A stretch of 64,000 nt of DNA from Halodurantibacterium daqingensis (GCF_042666235.1 NZ_JBHTFQ010000002.1:496001-560000); one strand, 5' to 3'. Shown: positions 8,226 through 16,832, numbered from the stretch's first letter. The notes: a model not told the origin generated them from the sequence alone. Translations and numbers: made by a program.

Positions 8226-9206
8226 ATGCCGATCCCCGCGCCGACCCTGAACCCGCCGTTCAATATCGTCCGTCTGAGCCACACCTCCTTCACGGTGACC
8301 GACCTGGCGGCCAGCCGCAAGTTCTACGCCGACATCCTGGGGCTGCAGATCACACATGAAGACGACAGCACCATCTACCTGCGCGCCATGGAGGAACGGG
8401 GGCACCACTGTCTCGTGCTTCGCCAGATGCCCGAGGCCGGGGTGGACTACCTTTCCTACAAGGTCTGGTGCGAGGAGGACCTGGACAAGGCCGCCTCCTG
8501 GTTTGCAGCTCAGGGCCACGGTGTCGAATGGGTGGAGCGGCCCTTTCAGGGGCGGACCCTGCGCACCAGCGACTGCTTCGGCGCGCCGATGGAGTTCTAT
8601 TTCAGGATGGACCGTCTGCCGCCGATCCATCAGAAATACGAACTTTACCGTGGCGTGAAGCCACTGCGCATCGACCACTTCAACTGCTTCGTTCCCAACG
8701 TGGATACTGCGGTTGCCTTCTATGGCAAGATCGGTTTCCGCGTCACCGAATATACCGAGGACGAGGAAACGGGGCGGCTCTGGGCGGCATGGACTCACCG
8801 CAAGGGCGGCGTCCACGACATCGCCTTTACCAACGGGACGGGGCCGCGGCTGCACCACACCGCGTTCTGGGTTCCGACACCGCTGAACATCATCGACCTG
8901 CTCGACCTGATGGCGACCACGGGATATGTCGGCAACATCGAAAGGGGGCCGGGGCGGCACGGAATCTCGAACGCCTTCTTCCTTTACATTCTCGATCCTG
9001 ACGGGCACCGGATCGAGATCTATTGCTCTGACTATCAGACGGTCGATCCCGATCTGGAACCGATCAAGTGGGATCTGAAGGATCCGCAGCGCCAGACGCT
9101 CTGGGGCGCACCCGCGCCGCGCAGCTGGTTCGAGAACGGCTCGGTCTTCACGGGGCTGAAAACCCGCGAGGCTGAATTGAAGGCCACGCCGATCATTGCA
9201 CCGTGA
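8226..9206 (+). CDS. hpaD: Homoprotocatechuate 2,3-dioxygenase, class I extradiol (VOC) type
   Basis: A 326-residue extradiol dioxygenase with two VOC (glyoxalase-type) modules, about residues 14-130 and 145-270. The catalytic C-terminal module carries the 2-His-1-carboxylate iron site: His151 (RIDHFNCF), His211 (RLHHTAFW) and Glu264 (HRIEIY). It also has the acid-base His197 in GGVHDIA, as in the well-studied Brevibacterium and Arthrobacter HPCD/MndD enzymes. It opens 3,4-dihydroxyphenylacetate to 5-carboxymethyl-2-hydroxymuconate semialdehyde. The enteric HpaD belongs to the unrelated LigB-type class III, so this operon uses a different ring-cleaving enzyme. The ATG at 8226 follows GGGAG by seven bases; the frame extends further upstream but only into hpaE. 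Confidence 0.93.
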   Translation: MPIPAPTLNPPFNIVRLSHTSFTVTDLAASRKFYADILGLQITHEDDSTIYLRAMEERGHHCLVLRQMPEAGVDYLSYKVWCEEDLDKAASWFAAQGHGVEWVERPFQGRTLRTSDCFGAPMEFYFRMDRLPPIHQKYELYRGVKPLRIDHFNCFVPNVDTAVAFYGKIGFRVTEYTEDEETGRLWAAWTHRKGGVHDIAFTNGTGPRLHHTAFWVPTPLNIIDLLDLMATTGYVGNIERGPGRHGISNAFFLYILDPDGHRIEIYCSDYQTVDPDLEPIKWDLKDPQRQTLWGAPAPRSWFENGSVFTGLKTREAELKATPIIAP

Positions 9207-9253
9207 TGCCGAATGACTCCGCCCAAAGCGGAACCGCGCCAGAGGAGACAGCA

Positions 9254-10123
9254 ATGGACATTCCCGCCAGGGTCGCCGCCTTTCGCGCGGCTGGCGAAAA
9301 CCGCTACGGGCTGGTCACCGACGCCGGGATCATAGACCTGACGCCCGAATTCGGCATGCGGTTCAAGGACCTTCAGCAGATCGTCGAGGCCGGGGCACTG
9401 GAAGCGCTGATCGCAGCCGGACAGGGCCGTTCCCCCGGCTGGCGTCAAGAGGATGTGGAATTCCTTATCCCCATTGCCCGGCCCGAGAAACTGATCTGCA
9501 TCGGCGTCAACTTCCCGGACCGCAACGCAGAATACAAGGACGGCCAGGCACAACCGACGCGGCCCAGCCTCTTCATCCGCTTCCCCCGCTCCTTCACCGG
9601 GCATGGCGGCAACCTGATCCGCCCCCGTGAAAGCGGGCAGCTCGATTACGAAGGCGAGGTGGCGATCGTGATCGGCAAGGCGGGTCGTCGTATCGCGCCC
9701 GAGCATGCCTATGACCATATCGCCGCCTTGACCCTGTGCAACGAGGGGACGATCCGTGACTGGGTCCGCCACGCCAAGTTCAACGTGACGCAGGGCAAGA
9801 ACTGGGACAGCTCCGGATCGCTCGGCCCGTGGCTGGTGCCCTTCCGTGACGCCAGCCAACTTGACGACATCAGCCTGACCACCCGTGTGAACGGCGAGGT
9901 TCGGCAAAGCGACCGGACCTCGAACATGATGTTCGATTTCCGGTATATCGTGAACTACATCTCGACCTTCTGCACACTGGTGCCGGGAGATGTCATCGTC
10001 TGCGGCACGCCAAGCGGTGCCGGCGCGCGCTTCGATCCGCCGATCTGGCTGAAACCGGGAGATGTGATCGAGGTTGAGGCCGAGGGCATCGGGCTCCTGC
10101 GCAACGGGGTGGCCGACGAATGA
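9254..10123 (+). CDS. hpaG: Fumarylacetoacetate-hydrolase-family isomerase/decarboxylase (HpaG-type)
   Basis: A 289-residue protein whose C-terminal two thirds is a fumarylacetoacetate hydrolase domain. It has the CIGVNF entry near residue 82, the metal-binding LDYEGEVAIVIGK (an E-x-E pair) near 133-146, and GDVIVCGTPSGAG near 242-255. In this pathway the role is decarboxylation of 5-oxopent-3-ene-1,2,5-tricarboxylate and isomerisation of the product. Enteric HpaG is a double-length fusion of two such domains; here there is one, so it must do both steps or another enzyme does one. The start at 9254 has AGAGGAGA before it; an earlier ATG (9203) overlaps hpaD and lacks family similarity. It overlaps hpaH by ATGA. 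Confidence 0.85.
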   Translation: MDIPARVAAFRAAGENRYGLVTDAGIIDLTPEFGMRFKDLQQIVEAGALEALIAAGQGRSPGWRQEDVEFLIPIARPEKLICIGVNFPDRNAEYKDGQAQPTRPSLFIRFPRSFTGHGGNLIRPRESGQLDYEGEVAIVIGKAGRRIAPEHAYDHIAALTLCNEGTIRDWVRHAKFNVTQGKNWDSSGSLGPWLVPFRDASQLDDISLTTRVNGEVRQSDRTSNMMFDFRYIVNYISTFCTLVPGDVIVCGTPSGAGARFDPPIWLKPGDVIEVEAEGIGLLRNGVADE

Positions 10124-10923
10124 CCTTGTCGCCCGCAGAGATCGACCGCGCCGCCGCCGACCTGCTCGCCGCAGAGCAAGAACGCCGCCAGATCGGCCTG
10201 CTTTCGCTCCGCCACCCCGACATGACGCTGGATGACGCCTATGCGATCCAGTCCGCGCAGATTGCGCAGAAGCTGGCGACCGGGCGCAGGATCATCGGCT
10301 GGAAGATAGGCCTGACGTCGAAGGTCATGCAGGATGCGTTGGGGATCGACACGCCGGACTCCGGCGTCCTCTATGACGACATGGTTTTCGACACCGGCGG
10401 CATCGTCGCCCAGGGCCGCTTCATCCAGCCGCGCGTCGAGGCCGAGATTGCCTTTGTCATGCGCGACGCCCTGGATGGCGATGTGTCGCGCGCGGATGTT
10501 CTGGCGGCAACCGATCACGTCGTTCCATCGCTCGAGATTCTCGATACCCGCATCCAGCGCAAGGACCCGGCCACCGGCCAGGCACGTGTCATCGTTGATA
10601 CCGTCAGCGATAACGCAGCCAATGCGGGGCTGGTCCTGGGCACGCAGCGCCATGCCGTCGCGGCACATGACCTTCGATGGATCGGCGCGATCCTTCGCAG
10701 GAACGGCGAGGTCGTGGCGACGGGGCTTGGCGCGGCGGTGCTCGATGACCCGGTAATGGGGCTTGTGTGGCTTGCCCGACGGATGCATCAATACGGCCAG
10801 CGGATCGAGGCGGGTCAGGTTGTGCTGTCCGGCTCGTTCATCGCGCCCATCGAATGCCCGCCGGGCACGCGGATCGAGGCCGATTTCGGCCCTTTCGGCG
10901 ACGTTTCCATCAGCTTTGAGTAA
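10120..10923 (+). CDS. hpaH: 2-oxo-hept-3-ene-1,7-dioate hydratase
   Basis: A 267-residue member of the hydratase/decarboxylase branch of the FAH superfamily (MhpD/DmpE/HpaH). Landmarks are GRRIIGWKIGLTSKVMQ near residue 53-70, which binds the keto acid and Mg2+, the acidic RVEAEIAFVM near 107-116, and VVLSGSFIAPIECPPGTRIEADFGPFG at the C-terminus. It adds water to 2-oxohept-3-enedioate to give the aldol substrate of HpaI. The start overlaps the hpaG stop by ATGA and hpaI starts three bases after its end, so the three are tightly coupled. Length is normal. Confidence 0.92.
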   Translation: MTLSPAEIDRAAADLLAAEQERRQIGLLSLRHPDMTLDDAYAIQSAQIAQKLATGRRIIGWKIGLTSKVMQDALGIDTPDSGVLYDDMVFDTGGIVAQGRFIQPRVEAEIAFVMRDALDGDVSRADVLAATDHVVPSLEILDTRIQRKDPATGQARVIVDTVSDNAANAGLVLGTQRHAVAAHDLRWIGAILRRNGEVVATGLGAAVLDDPVMGLVWLARRMHQYGQRIEAGQVVLSGSFIAPIECPPGTRIEADFGPFGDVSISFE

Positions 10924-10926
10924 GTC

Positions 10927-11691
10927 ATGCCTGCACCAGAAAACACCTTCAAGCGCCGGCTTCTGGCCCGCGAAACGCAAATCGGCCTCTGGCTCAGCCT
11001 CGGGGATGCCAGCGTGGCGGAACTGGCTGCGGGCACCGGTTTTGACTGGCTGGTGATCGACGGCGAACACGGGCCCAACGGGCTGCGCGACGTGCTGGCA
11101 CAACTGCGGGCCATCGGTCAGCGTGGGGCGCATCCGGTGGTGCGGGTGCGCGACGACAACCGCGCGGTGATCAAGCAGATGCTGGATCTGGGGGCGCAGA
11201 CCATCCTCATCCCGATGATCGAAAGCGGCGAACAGGCGCGGCAGGCGGTGCAGTCTGTCTATTATCCGCCCGTCGGGGTCCGGGGCATCGGCGCGGCGCT
11301 GGCGCGCGCGTCGGGCTTCGGGGCCGAGAGCGATTATCTTGAAACCGCCAACGACGAAGTCTGCCTGCTGCTGCAGGTCGAAAGCCGCGCCGGTCTCGAC
11401 GCGCTGGACGATATCCTTGCCGTTGAGGGCGTCGGCGGTGTCTTTATCGGGCCGGGCGATCTTTCGGCCGACATGGGGCATCGCGGCAACCCTGGCCATC
11501 CCGAGGTGCAGGCCGCGATCGACGAGGCCATCGCGCGTATCCAGGCTGCCGGCGTCCCGGCGGGCATTCTGACCTGGAACCCGGACCTCGCCCAGGCCTA
11601 TGCCAAGGCCGGGATCGAGTTCCTCGCCGTGGGATCAGACGTCACAACCCTGCGCAGCGGCTTGCTTGCCCTGCGCCGGGGCTTTGCCTGA
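10927..11691 (+). CDS. hpaI: 4-hydroxy-2-oxoheptanedioate aldolase
   Basis: A 254-residue class II aldolase of the HpaI/HpcH family. Metal and active-site residues are recognisable: DGEHGPN near residue 43 (His base), QVESR near 150 (metal Glu) and GPGDLSADMG near 176 (metal Asp). It cleaves 4-hydroxy-2-oxoheptane-1,7-dioate to pyruvate and succinic semialdehyde, the last step of the pathway. It is the last gene of the operon, three bases after hpaH. No succinic-semialdehyde dehydrogenase lies nearby. Confidence 0.93.
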   Translation: MPAPENTFKRRLLARETQIGLWLSLGDASVAELAAGTGFDWLVIDGEHGPNGLRDVLAQLRAIGQRGAHPVVRVRDDNRAVIKQMLDLGAQTILIPMIESGEQARQAVQSVYYPPVGVRGIGAALARASGFGAESDYLETANDEVCLLLQVESRAGLDALDDILAVEGVGGVFIGPGDLSADMGHRGNPGHPEVQAAIDEAIARIQAAGVPAGILTWNPDLAQAYAKAGIEFLAVGSDVTTLRSGLLALRRGFA

Positions 11692-12027
11692 AACCCTGCA
11701 GACCGGCATTCGTCAACTGACGGCACCTCGCGCGCGCCCCGGCCGCGGCGAATACCGCCCGAAGGCCGGCGCGGCAGATGAACCGGCATCGCCTGTCCTT
11801 CCTGTTGCAGTCTCGGACCGGATGCGGGGGCGCACCAGGTCGGCGCGGGCAGGCGACGCCGGAACGCACGCGGGACCTCGGGATCCTGGGGCGGGGCAGG
11901 GACAGGGCCTTGAAACCATTGTAACGACGCGTTGAAACGGCGTCAGTGAAACCTGATGACGTTCTGTGCGTTTGGCCGTGTATAGACATGGCAGCGGCAC
12001 AGCCGTGTTACCAGACCGGGGATCAAG
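11692..12027 (+). promoter_or_regulatory. Intergenic region with candidate promoter for the OmpA-domain gene
   Basis: 336 bases with no supported gene. TATAGA at 11981-11986 is a good -10 element. A partial -35 (TGACGT at 11957-11962) lies 18 bases upstream. Both are about 40 to 70 bases before the ATG at 12028. No clear terminator for the hpa operon was found. Confidence 0.35.
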
Positions 12028-14154
12028 ATGACTCGTAGCATCACGCAGACCAAGACCTTCCGGGCGACGACCGCCCTCACGCTTTCGCTGTCGCTTGTGC
12101 AGCCCACGACCGGCTTTTCGCAGGTCAGCAGCACCCTCGAGACCTTCCGGGGCGATCGCGGGGCACTTTGCGTCGAAAACCCCGATGCCGAGGGATGCGA
12201 GGATTTCGACCTTCAGGCCCAGCTGTGCGAGGAAGACCCGACGCTGGAGTTCTGCGCCGAGCCGGGCACGCCCGACATTCCCACCGAAACCCCGCCCGAG
12301 GTGACGCCCGAGCCCGAGCCGCAGCCCGAACCCCCGCAGCCGGAGGTTCCGCAGCCCGATGCTCCGCAGCCGGAGATCCCGCAGCCCGCCACCCCGGGCC
12401 CCGAGATCCCCGCACCGCAGGCACAGGACGAGGCCGCCCCCGGGGCGGCCCCTTCCGATCCGCAGGCCCAGGATCAGGCACAGCCGGAACCGGCCGATGC
12501 GCCGGGGGCGGATGAAGGCGCGGCCGAGGGACGCTCGGTCCAGGACTTGCTGCGTGAGCGTCTTCAGCAACCCGAACAGACTGCCCCGGCGACAGAGCCG
12601 CAGCCCGAGGCCGCCGAACCCGGCACCCCGGAACCGGAAGCCACCGCCCCCGAAACCGCCCCCGAAACTGCCCCCGAGACTGACCCCGCCGCGGATGCGC
12701 CCGCGGACGATACCCTGCCGGAGGGCGCTGCTGGCGAAGGCCCGGGTTTTTCCGTGGAAGAAGATGATGCTGCGCCCGAGGCCGCACCGGAAGGGGCCGC
12801 CGAACCCGCGGCACGCAGCCCGGAAGCCCTCGAGATGGACGCGATTCCCCAGGGCACCGAGGCCCCCGAGGTGACCGAAGGCCCCGCCGAGACCACCGAG
12901 ACCGAGCCCGAACCCGCCGCGACCCTCAGCGCCGATGACGAAGCGCGCGTGCGTCAGCTGCTGGAGGATCCGGAAGTTGCGGGCGCGGTCGAGACGCTCA
13001 ACCGGGCGCTTGGCCTTCAGGCCGAGGAAGATGCGGCGACTGAAACCGATCCCGCCGCAGCCGAGGATACCGCTGACGATGCGGCCTCCGGCTTTGCCGC
13101 CGGCGGCGCCGCCGCAGCCCTTGCGGCGCTTCTTGCCGGGCAGGAAAATGGCGAACAGCCCCAGCCCGAAGACGTGATCGAAACGCAGCTGACCGAGGAA
13201 AACAGCCGTTCGAGCGCCGAAGATTTCGACACCCGCATCGTGACCCAGGCCTCGCAGGAGTCGCGGGATCGACGCGGCCTGACACGGCTGGAGCAGGCCG
13301 GGCTGCTGGCCCTGGGCGCCGTGGCCGTCGGCATGGTGGTCGGCAACAATCGCGTTGTCGCCAATTCCGGCGACCGTGTGGTGGTGGATCGCGGCAATGG
13401 CGATCTGGCGATCTGGAAGGATGACAACGCGCTGATCCGCCAACCCGGCAGCACCGAGCGCACCGAACGGTATGGCGACGGTTCGACCCGCACGGTCCTG
13501 GATCGCGCCGACGGGTCGCAGATCATCACGGTGCGGGATGCAACCGGCCGCGTGATCTGGCGCGAACGCCGCGAGCCGAATGGCCAGACGGTGCAATTGA
13601 TCGACGATACGCGTCGCTATGCGCCCATCGATGTCTCTACCCTGCCACCGCCGCGCATCGGCGAGGTCCGGGTGAGCGAGCGGACCGATACGGCGATGCT
13701 CCGGGCGCTTCTGGCCGAAGCCGAGGCGCAGGATCTGGGCCGCAGCTTCAGCCTCCGTCAGGTGCGCGAGAACCGCGAACTGCGCGAGCTTGCCCCCGAG
13801 ATCACCACCGATCCGATCACCTTCGACACGGCCTCCAGCGTGGTCCGCACCTCCGAGGCGCGCAAACTGGTGCAGATCGGCCGGTTGATGCAGGAAATGA
13901 TCGCGGAAAATCCGCGCGAGATCTTCCTGATCGAGGGTCATACCGATGCCGTGGGCAGCGCGAGCTACAACCTTGCGCTGTCGGATCGCCGGGCGGAATC
14001 GGTGGCGCTGGCCCTGACCGAGTATTTCGGCGTGCCGCCGGAAAACATGGTGGTGCAGGGCTATGGCAAGCGGTTCCTCAAGGTGCCGACCCTCGAGGCC
14101 GAGCCGCGCAACCGCCGCGTGGCCGTGCGGCGCATCACCTGGCTGTTGCGGTAG
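12028..14154 (+). CDS. Secreted OmpA-family protein with long acidic Pro/Glu/Ala-rich linker
   Basis: A 708-residue protein. Residues 1-32 form a signal peptide. A short Cys-containing segment follows (residues 50-80, CVENPDAEGCEDFD). Residues about 85-375 are low-complexity and strongly acidic, dominated by Pro, Glu and Ala with a repeated P-Q-P-E pattern. A hydrophobic stretch (LLALGAVAVGMVVG) lies near 430. A charged beta-rich part follows, and residues 591-705 form an OmpA/MotB peptidoglycan-binding domain (EGHTDAVGSASYNLALSDRRAESV). It probably spans or sits at the outer membrane and ties it to the cell wall. No lipobox is seen. The gene stands alone, and its precise role is unknown. Confidence 0.85.
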   Translation: MTRSITQTKTFRATTALTLSLSLVQPTTGFSQVSSTLETFRGDRGALCVENPDAEGCEDFDLQAQLCEEDPTLEFCAEPGTPDIPTETPPEVTPEPEPQPEPPQPEVPQPDAPQPEIPQPATPGPEIPAPQAQDEAAPGAAPSDPQAQDQAQPEPADAPGADEGAAEGRSVQDLLRERLQQPEQTAPATEPQPEAAEPGTPEPEATAPETAPETAPETDPAADAPADDTLPEGAAGEGPGFSVEEDDAAPEAAPEGAAEPAARSPEALEMDAIPQGTEAPEVTEGPAETTETEPEPAATLSADDEARVRQLLEDPEVAGAVETLNRALGLQAEEDAATETDPAAAEDTADDAASGFAAGGAAAALAALLAGQENGEQPQPEDVIETQLTEENSRSSAEDFDTRIVTQASQESRDRRGLTRLEQAGLLALGAVAVGMVVGNNRVVANSGDRVVVDRGNGDLAIWKDDNALIRQPGSTERTERYGDGSTRTVLDRADGSQIITVRDATGRVIWRERREPNGQTVQLIDDTRRYAPIDVSTLPPPRIGEVRVSERTDTAMLRALLAEAEAQDLGRSFSLRQVRENRELRELAPEITTDPITFDTASSVVRTSEARKLVQIGRLMQEMIAENPREIFLIEGHTDAVGSASYNLALSDRRAESVALALTEYFGVPPENMVVQGYGKRFLKVPTLEAEPRNRRVAVRRITWLLR

Positions 14155-14196
14155 GCGCGGGTGCGACAACCTGTCCTGCCGGACCGTGCCCGTGGC

Positions 14197-14210
14197 TTGA
14201 TCCAGATCAA
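14197..14210 (+). promoter_or_regulatory. Perfect FNR/FnrL-type box (TTGAT-N4-ATCAA)
   Basis: TTGATCCAGATCAA matches the consensus recognised by FNR-family regulators (FnrL in Rhodobacter) at all ten fixed bases, eight of them A or T in a GC-rich region. It starts 42 bases after the OmpA-domain stop and 250 bases before the xdhC start. No good -10 element was found at the distance expected for class II activation, so function is inferred from the box alone. Confidence 0.55.
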
Positions 14211-14383
14211 GGAGGCGCGATGCGCGGCCGGGCAAGGTGAGGGCATGGAACGCAGACAGGCTGACCGGCTCCTCCCTGATGCCGGACTACCCAGGGCGGC
14301 ACGTTCCCCCGGCTGTTCCCGCCGGTGCCGCCGGGAAAAGCTGTCGCGCCGGGCCCGGCCTGTTTCCGTGCCGGGCATATCGG

Positions 14384-14413
14384 AACGCCGTGGGACCTCC
14401 CTCCCACGGCGTT
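14384..14413 (+). terminator. 12-bp perfect hairpin, probable terminator
   Basis: Arms at 14384-14395 and 14402-14413 are exact reverse complements, with a CCTCCC loop. The right arm runs into TGCCTTCT, which is only moderately T-rich, so intrinsic termination is likely but not certain. It could end the OmpA-domain transcript or a short transcript starting after the FNR box. Confidence 0.5.
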
Positions 14414-14461
14414 TGCCTTCTGGCGGTGTGGCCACCTGTCGGCGCCGGCCGAAAGCCCCAC

Positions 14462-15439
14462 ATGACTCCTGATGCGATCCCTGAAATTGCCCTGGAGTGG
14501 CATCGCACCGGTCGCGGCGCCACGCTGGCCACGGTGGTGGAGACCTGGGGCAGCGCACCGCGACGGGCCGGAAGCCAGCTTGTGGTTGCCGGCGACGGCG
14601 CGATCATGGGGTCGGTATCGGGCGGCTGCGTCGAAGGCGCGGTGATCGTCGAGGCCATCGAGGCGCTCGCCCAGGGCAGGCCGCGGCTTCTGCGCTTCGG
14701 CGTCAGCGATGGCGACGCCTTTGCCGTCGGCCTGGCCTGTGGCGGCACGATCCGGGTGCTGCTGGAGCCGGTGGGTTCTGCCATGCCCGAGCCGCATCTT
14801 GCCGCGCTGGTTGCTGCACGTGCCGCCCGCCGCCCCATCGCTCATGTCGTCGATCTGGTCAGCTGGCAAAGCCGGCTCGTCGGGCCCGAGGATCCGCACC
14901 TTGGCGCCGTGATCGCGACGCGGCTGCGGCAGGATCGTTCCGGGGCCGAGGGAAGCCGGTTCATCGGCATTCACAACCCGCCGCTGCGCCTGTTCGCCGT
15001 CGGCGCGGTGCATATTGCCCAGCCGCTTGTGGCGATGGCCCGGCTGGCGGGGCATGATCCGGTGCTGATCGACCCGCGCGAAGCCTTCGCCACGGCGGCA
15101 CGTTTTCCCGGCGAAACCGTGCTGGACCTCTGGCCCGATGCGGCCCTGCGCGAGGTGGGGCTTGATGCGCGCTGCGCGGTGGTCGCACTGAGCCATGATC
15201 CCAAGATCGACGATCCCGCCCTGCAGGTGGCACTCGGGTCGGACGCGTTCTATATCGGCGCGCTCGGATCACGGCGCACGCATGCCGCGCGGGAAGACCG
15301 CCTGCGGGACGCAGGGTTCGGTCCCGATGCCATCGCCCGCATTCATGGCCCGGTGGGGCTGGATATCGCCGCGCAGACCCCGGCCGAGATTGCGCTGGCG
15401 ATTCTGGCGCAGATGACCGAGGCGCTGCGCCGGGCCTGA
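14462..15439 (+). CDS. XdhC/CoxI-family molybdoenzyme maturation protein
   Basis: A 325-residue protein starting MTPDAIPEIALEW. The N-terminal XdhC-CoxI domain (about 10-80) has VVETWGSAPRRAGSQL and GSVSGGCVEGAV. The C-terminal Rossmann-type XdhC_C domain (about 175-310) has LFAVGAVHIAQPL and FYIGALGSRRTHAAREDRL. Members deliver or sulfurate the molybdenum cofactor for xanthine-dehydrogenase or CO-dehydrogenase family enzymes. No xdhAB or cox genes are in the window, so the client is unknown. An upstream GTG would extend the frame, but only the shorter form matches the family. Confidence 0.85.
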   Translation: MTPDAIPEIALEWHRTGRGATLATVVETWGSAPRRAGSQLVVAGDGAIMGSVSGGCVEGAVIVEAIEALAQGRPRLLRFGVSDGDAFAVGLACGGTIRVLLEPVGSAMPEPHLAALVAARAARRPIAHVVDLVSWQSRLVGPEDPHLGAVIATRLRQDRSGAEGSRFIGIHNPPLRLFAVGAVHIAQPLVAMARLAGHDPVLIDPREAFATAARFPGETVLDLWPDAALREVGLDARCAVVALSHDPKIDDPALQVALGSDAFYIGALGSRRTHAAREDRLRDAGFGPDAIARIHGPVGLDIAAQTPAEIALAILAQMTEALRRA

Positions 15440-15863
15440 CCGCTCCGGCGGTCGGGCCATCGGCAGGACGGGCGTGCGGCAGCGTCGGCATCCGGGCTGC
15501 CGGGGCGCGTCGCGGGCGCGTCGCGGGCGCAGCGGAAGTCCCCCGTTCCCCACCCTCGCGATCGTCCCGCGCGCGCGGGCGGCCCTTCCGGCATCGGCCG
15601 GCGGTCCCGCGATCAAGAAGCTTTTACAACCGCTTGCTTGCCTTTCGATTGAAAGAAGGTCAGGAACGATCCGGTGCATCAGCGATGGATCGGGCGGTGA
15701 CAAATGCTATTTCCGCCGCTATCGTTGGCGCCTGCTCAGGTGAAGCTGCCCGGCAGGGTTTCTGCGGCGGATGACCCCAACAGCCCTCTTCTGGCGCAAC
15801 AGGCACGCGTCGGTGGACATGCTCGGACAACGGCGGGAAAACCCGCGACATGGGAGGTAATTC
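15440..15863. other. Intergenic region, nothing convincing inside
   Basis: 424 bases with no supported gene. It holds a short tandem repeat of GCGCGTCGCGG near 15506-15528 and an AT-rich patch (15618-15660) containing CTTTC-gatt-GAAAG, which may include a promoter for the following gene. No -24/-12 element with correct spacing was found. Confidence 0.4.
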
Positions 15864-16832
15864 ATGATCCGTCTCGCGGGCCTGGCTCTGGTTCTGTTGA
15901 TGCTGACCCTTCGGCCGCTTTGGGCGCAGCCGGAACCGCTGCCGGGCCAGGATGATCCGGCCTTCACTGCGGCGCTTGATGACTGGCTTGCCGATGATGA
16001 GGCCGCAGCCCTTCCCGCGTTTGCCGAGCTTGCGCAACAGGACAACGGCGCCGCGCGGCTGCTGCTTGCCCTCATCGACAAGTCGCCCGAGCTTCAGGGG
16101 CCGTGGCTGTCCAGCCGCACCCGTGCCGACCGGATCGCCCTCATGCGGGCGCCGGGCGGCATGTCGGGGCAAAGCTGGATTCATCCGCTGGCCGAGACCT
16201 CACCGCTGGCCGCTGCCTGGCAAAGCCTGTGGAATGTCGATGCGCCGCTGTCGCTGATAACCGATTTCGCGGCGATGGGCGAGGATCGCGCGGCGCGCGC
16301 GGCCGTTGCGGTGCTGGCCGCCCGCGAGCGGCGGGGTTTTGCGGCGCTGGACGGCAGCCCCGGCTATCCCGACGGGCTGCGCTATTTCATCTGGCGTGAA
16401 TGGGTGAACGAACCTGGTCATCTCGCGCGGCTCACCGATGCGGTGCTTTCGCTGGCGCCCGGCGATCCGCAGCGGGTGATGATGGGCGAAACCGTCGCTC
16501 CCGAGGCTTATGGCGACTGGCTGATGTCGGCGCCCGAGGCGGGGGCCGTGGCCGGTTTCTGCGCGGCCCGATGCCCGCAGACGGCCCGGGCCTGCGCCCT
16601 CGCCGCGGCCGAGGCCCTGGGCGACCCGCTTCTGGTGATGATCCAGGGCAGTCCCGCCGAGACGCTGATCCCGAGCCCGGAGTTCACGGAAAGCCCGCGC
16701 GGGCAGGCGGCGCTGTTACGCCGCGTTCTTCTGGGCGCCTCGACCCGGATGCGCCCGGCCATGCTGTCGCGCGCCGCCACGCGGGACAGCTGTTTCGCCG
16801 ATGCGCTGGCTGCGGAAGCGGCGCGCTACTGA
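15864..16832 (+). CDS. Secreted protein of unknown function
   Basis: A 322-residue protein with a clear signal peptide (residues 1-21, cleavage near LWA-QP) and no further membrane segment. The start at 15864 has GGGAGG seven bases before. Residues 45-75 (DEAAALPAFAELAQQDNGAARLLLAL) resemble the helical hairpins of Sel1/TPR-type repeats. Five Cys are clustered after residue 230 (FCAARCPQTARACALA and DSCFADAL), so disulfides in the periplasm are likely. I do not recognise the family. It stands alone between xdhC and the convergent fliD, so the flagellar neighbourhood may be coincidental. Confidence 0.75.
   Translation: MIRLAGLALVLLMLTLRPLWAQPEPLPGQDDPAFTAALDDWLADDEAAALPAFAELAQQDNGAARLLLALIDKSPELQGPWLSSRTRADRIALMRAPGGMSGQSWIHPLAETSPLAAAWQSLWNVDAPLSLITDFAAMGEDRAARAAVAVLAARERRGFAALDGSPGYPDGLRYFIWREWVNEPGHLARLTDAVLSLAPGDPQRVMMGETVAPEAYGDWLMSAPEAGAVAGFCAARCPQTARACALAAAEALGDPLLVMIQGSPAETLIPSPEFTESPRGQAALLRRVLLGASTRMRPAMLSRAATRDSCFADALAAEAARY

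Larger units (their letters stand above)
14155..14461. other. Intergenic region with FNR box and strong hairpin; no protein gene supported
   Basis: 307 bases between the OmpA-domain gene and xdhC. The part between the FNR-type box and the hairpin contains only short open frames (for example one from ATG 14245) with no domain. A reading frame from GTG 14237 runs into xdhC, but its first 75 residues have no family similarity. The layout suits a small regulatory RNA or a regulated leader. Confidence 0.45.

Noticed and set aside
11713..14235. Long minus-strand open frame (840 codons) opposite the OmpA-domain gene
   Set aside because: It is a GC-driven shadow: low-complexity Arg/Gly/Leu-rich translation, no domain, no ribosome site. 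The plus strand encodes a clear signal peptide and OmpA domain.
15500..15530. Tandem GCGCGTCGCGG repeat as a binding-site array
   Set aside because: Only two copies in very GC-rich DNA, with no promoter next to them.
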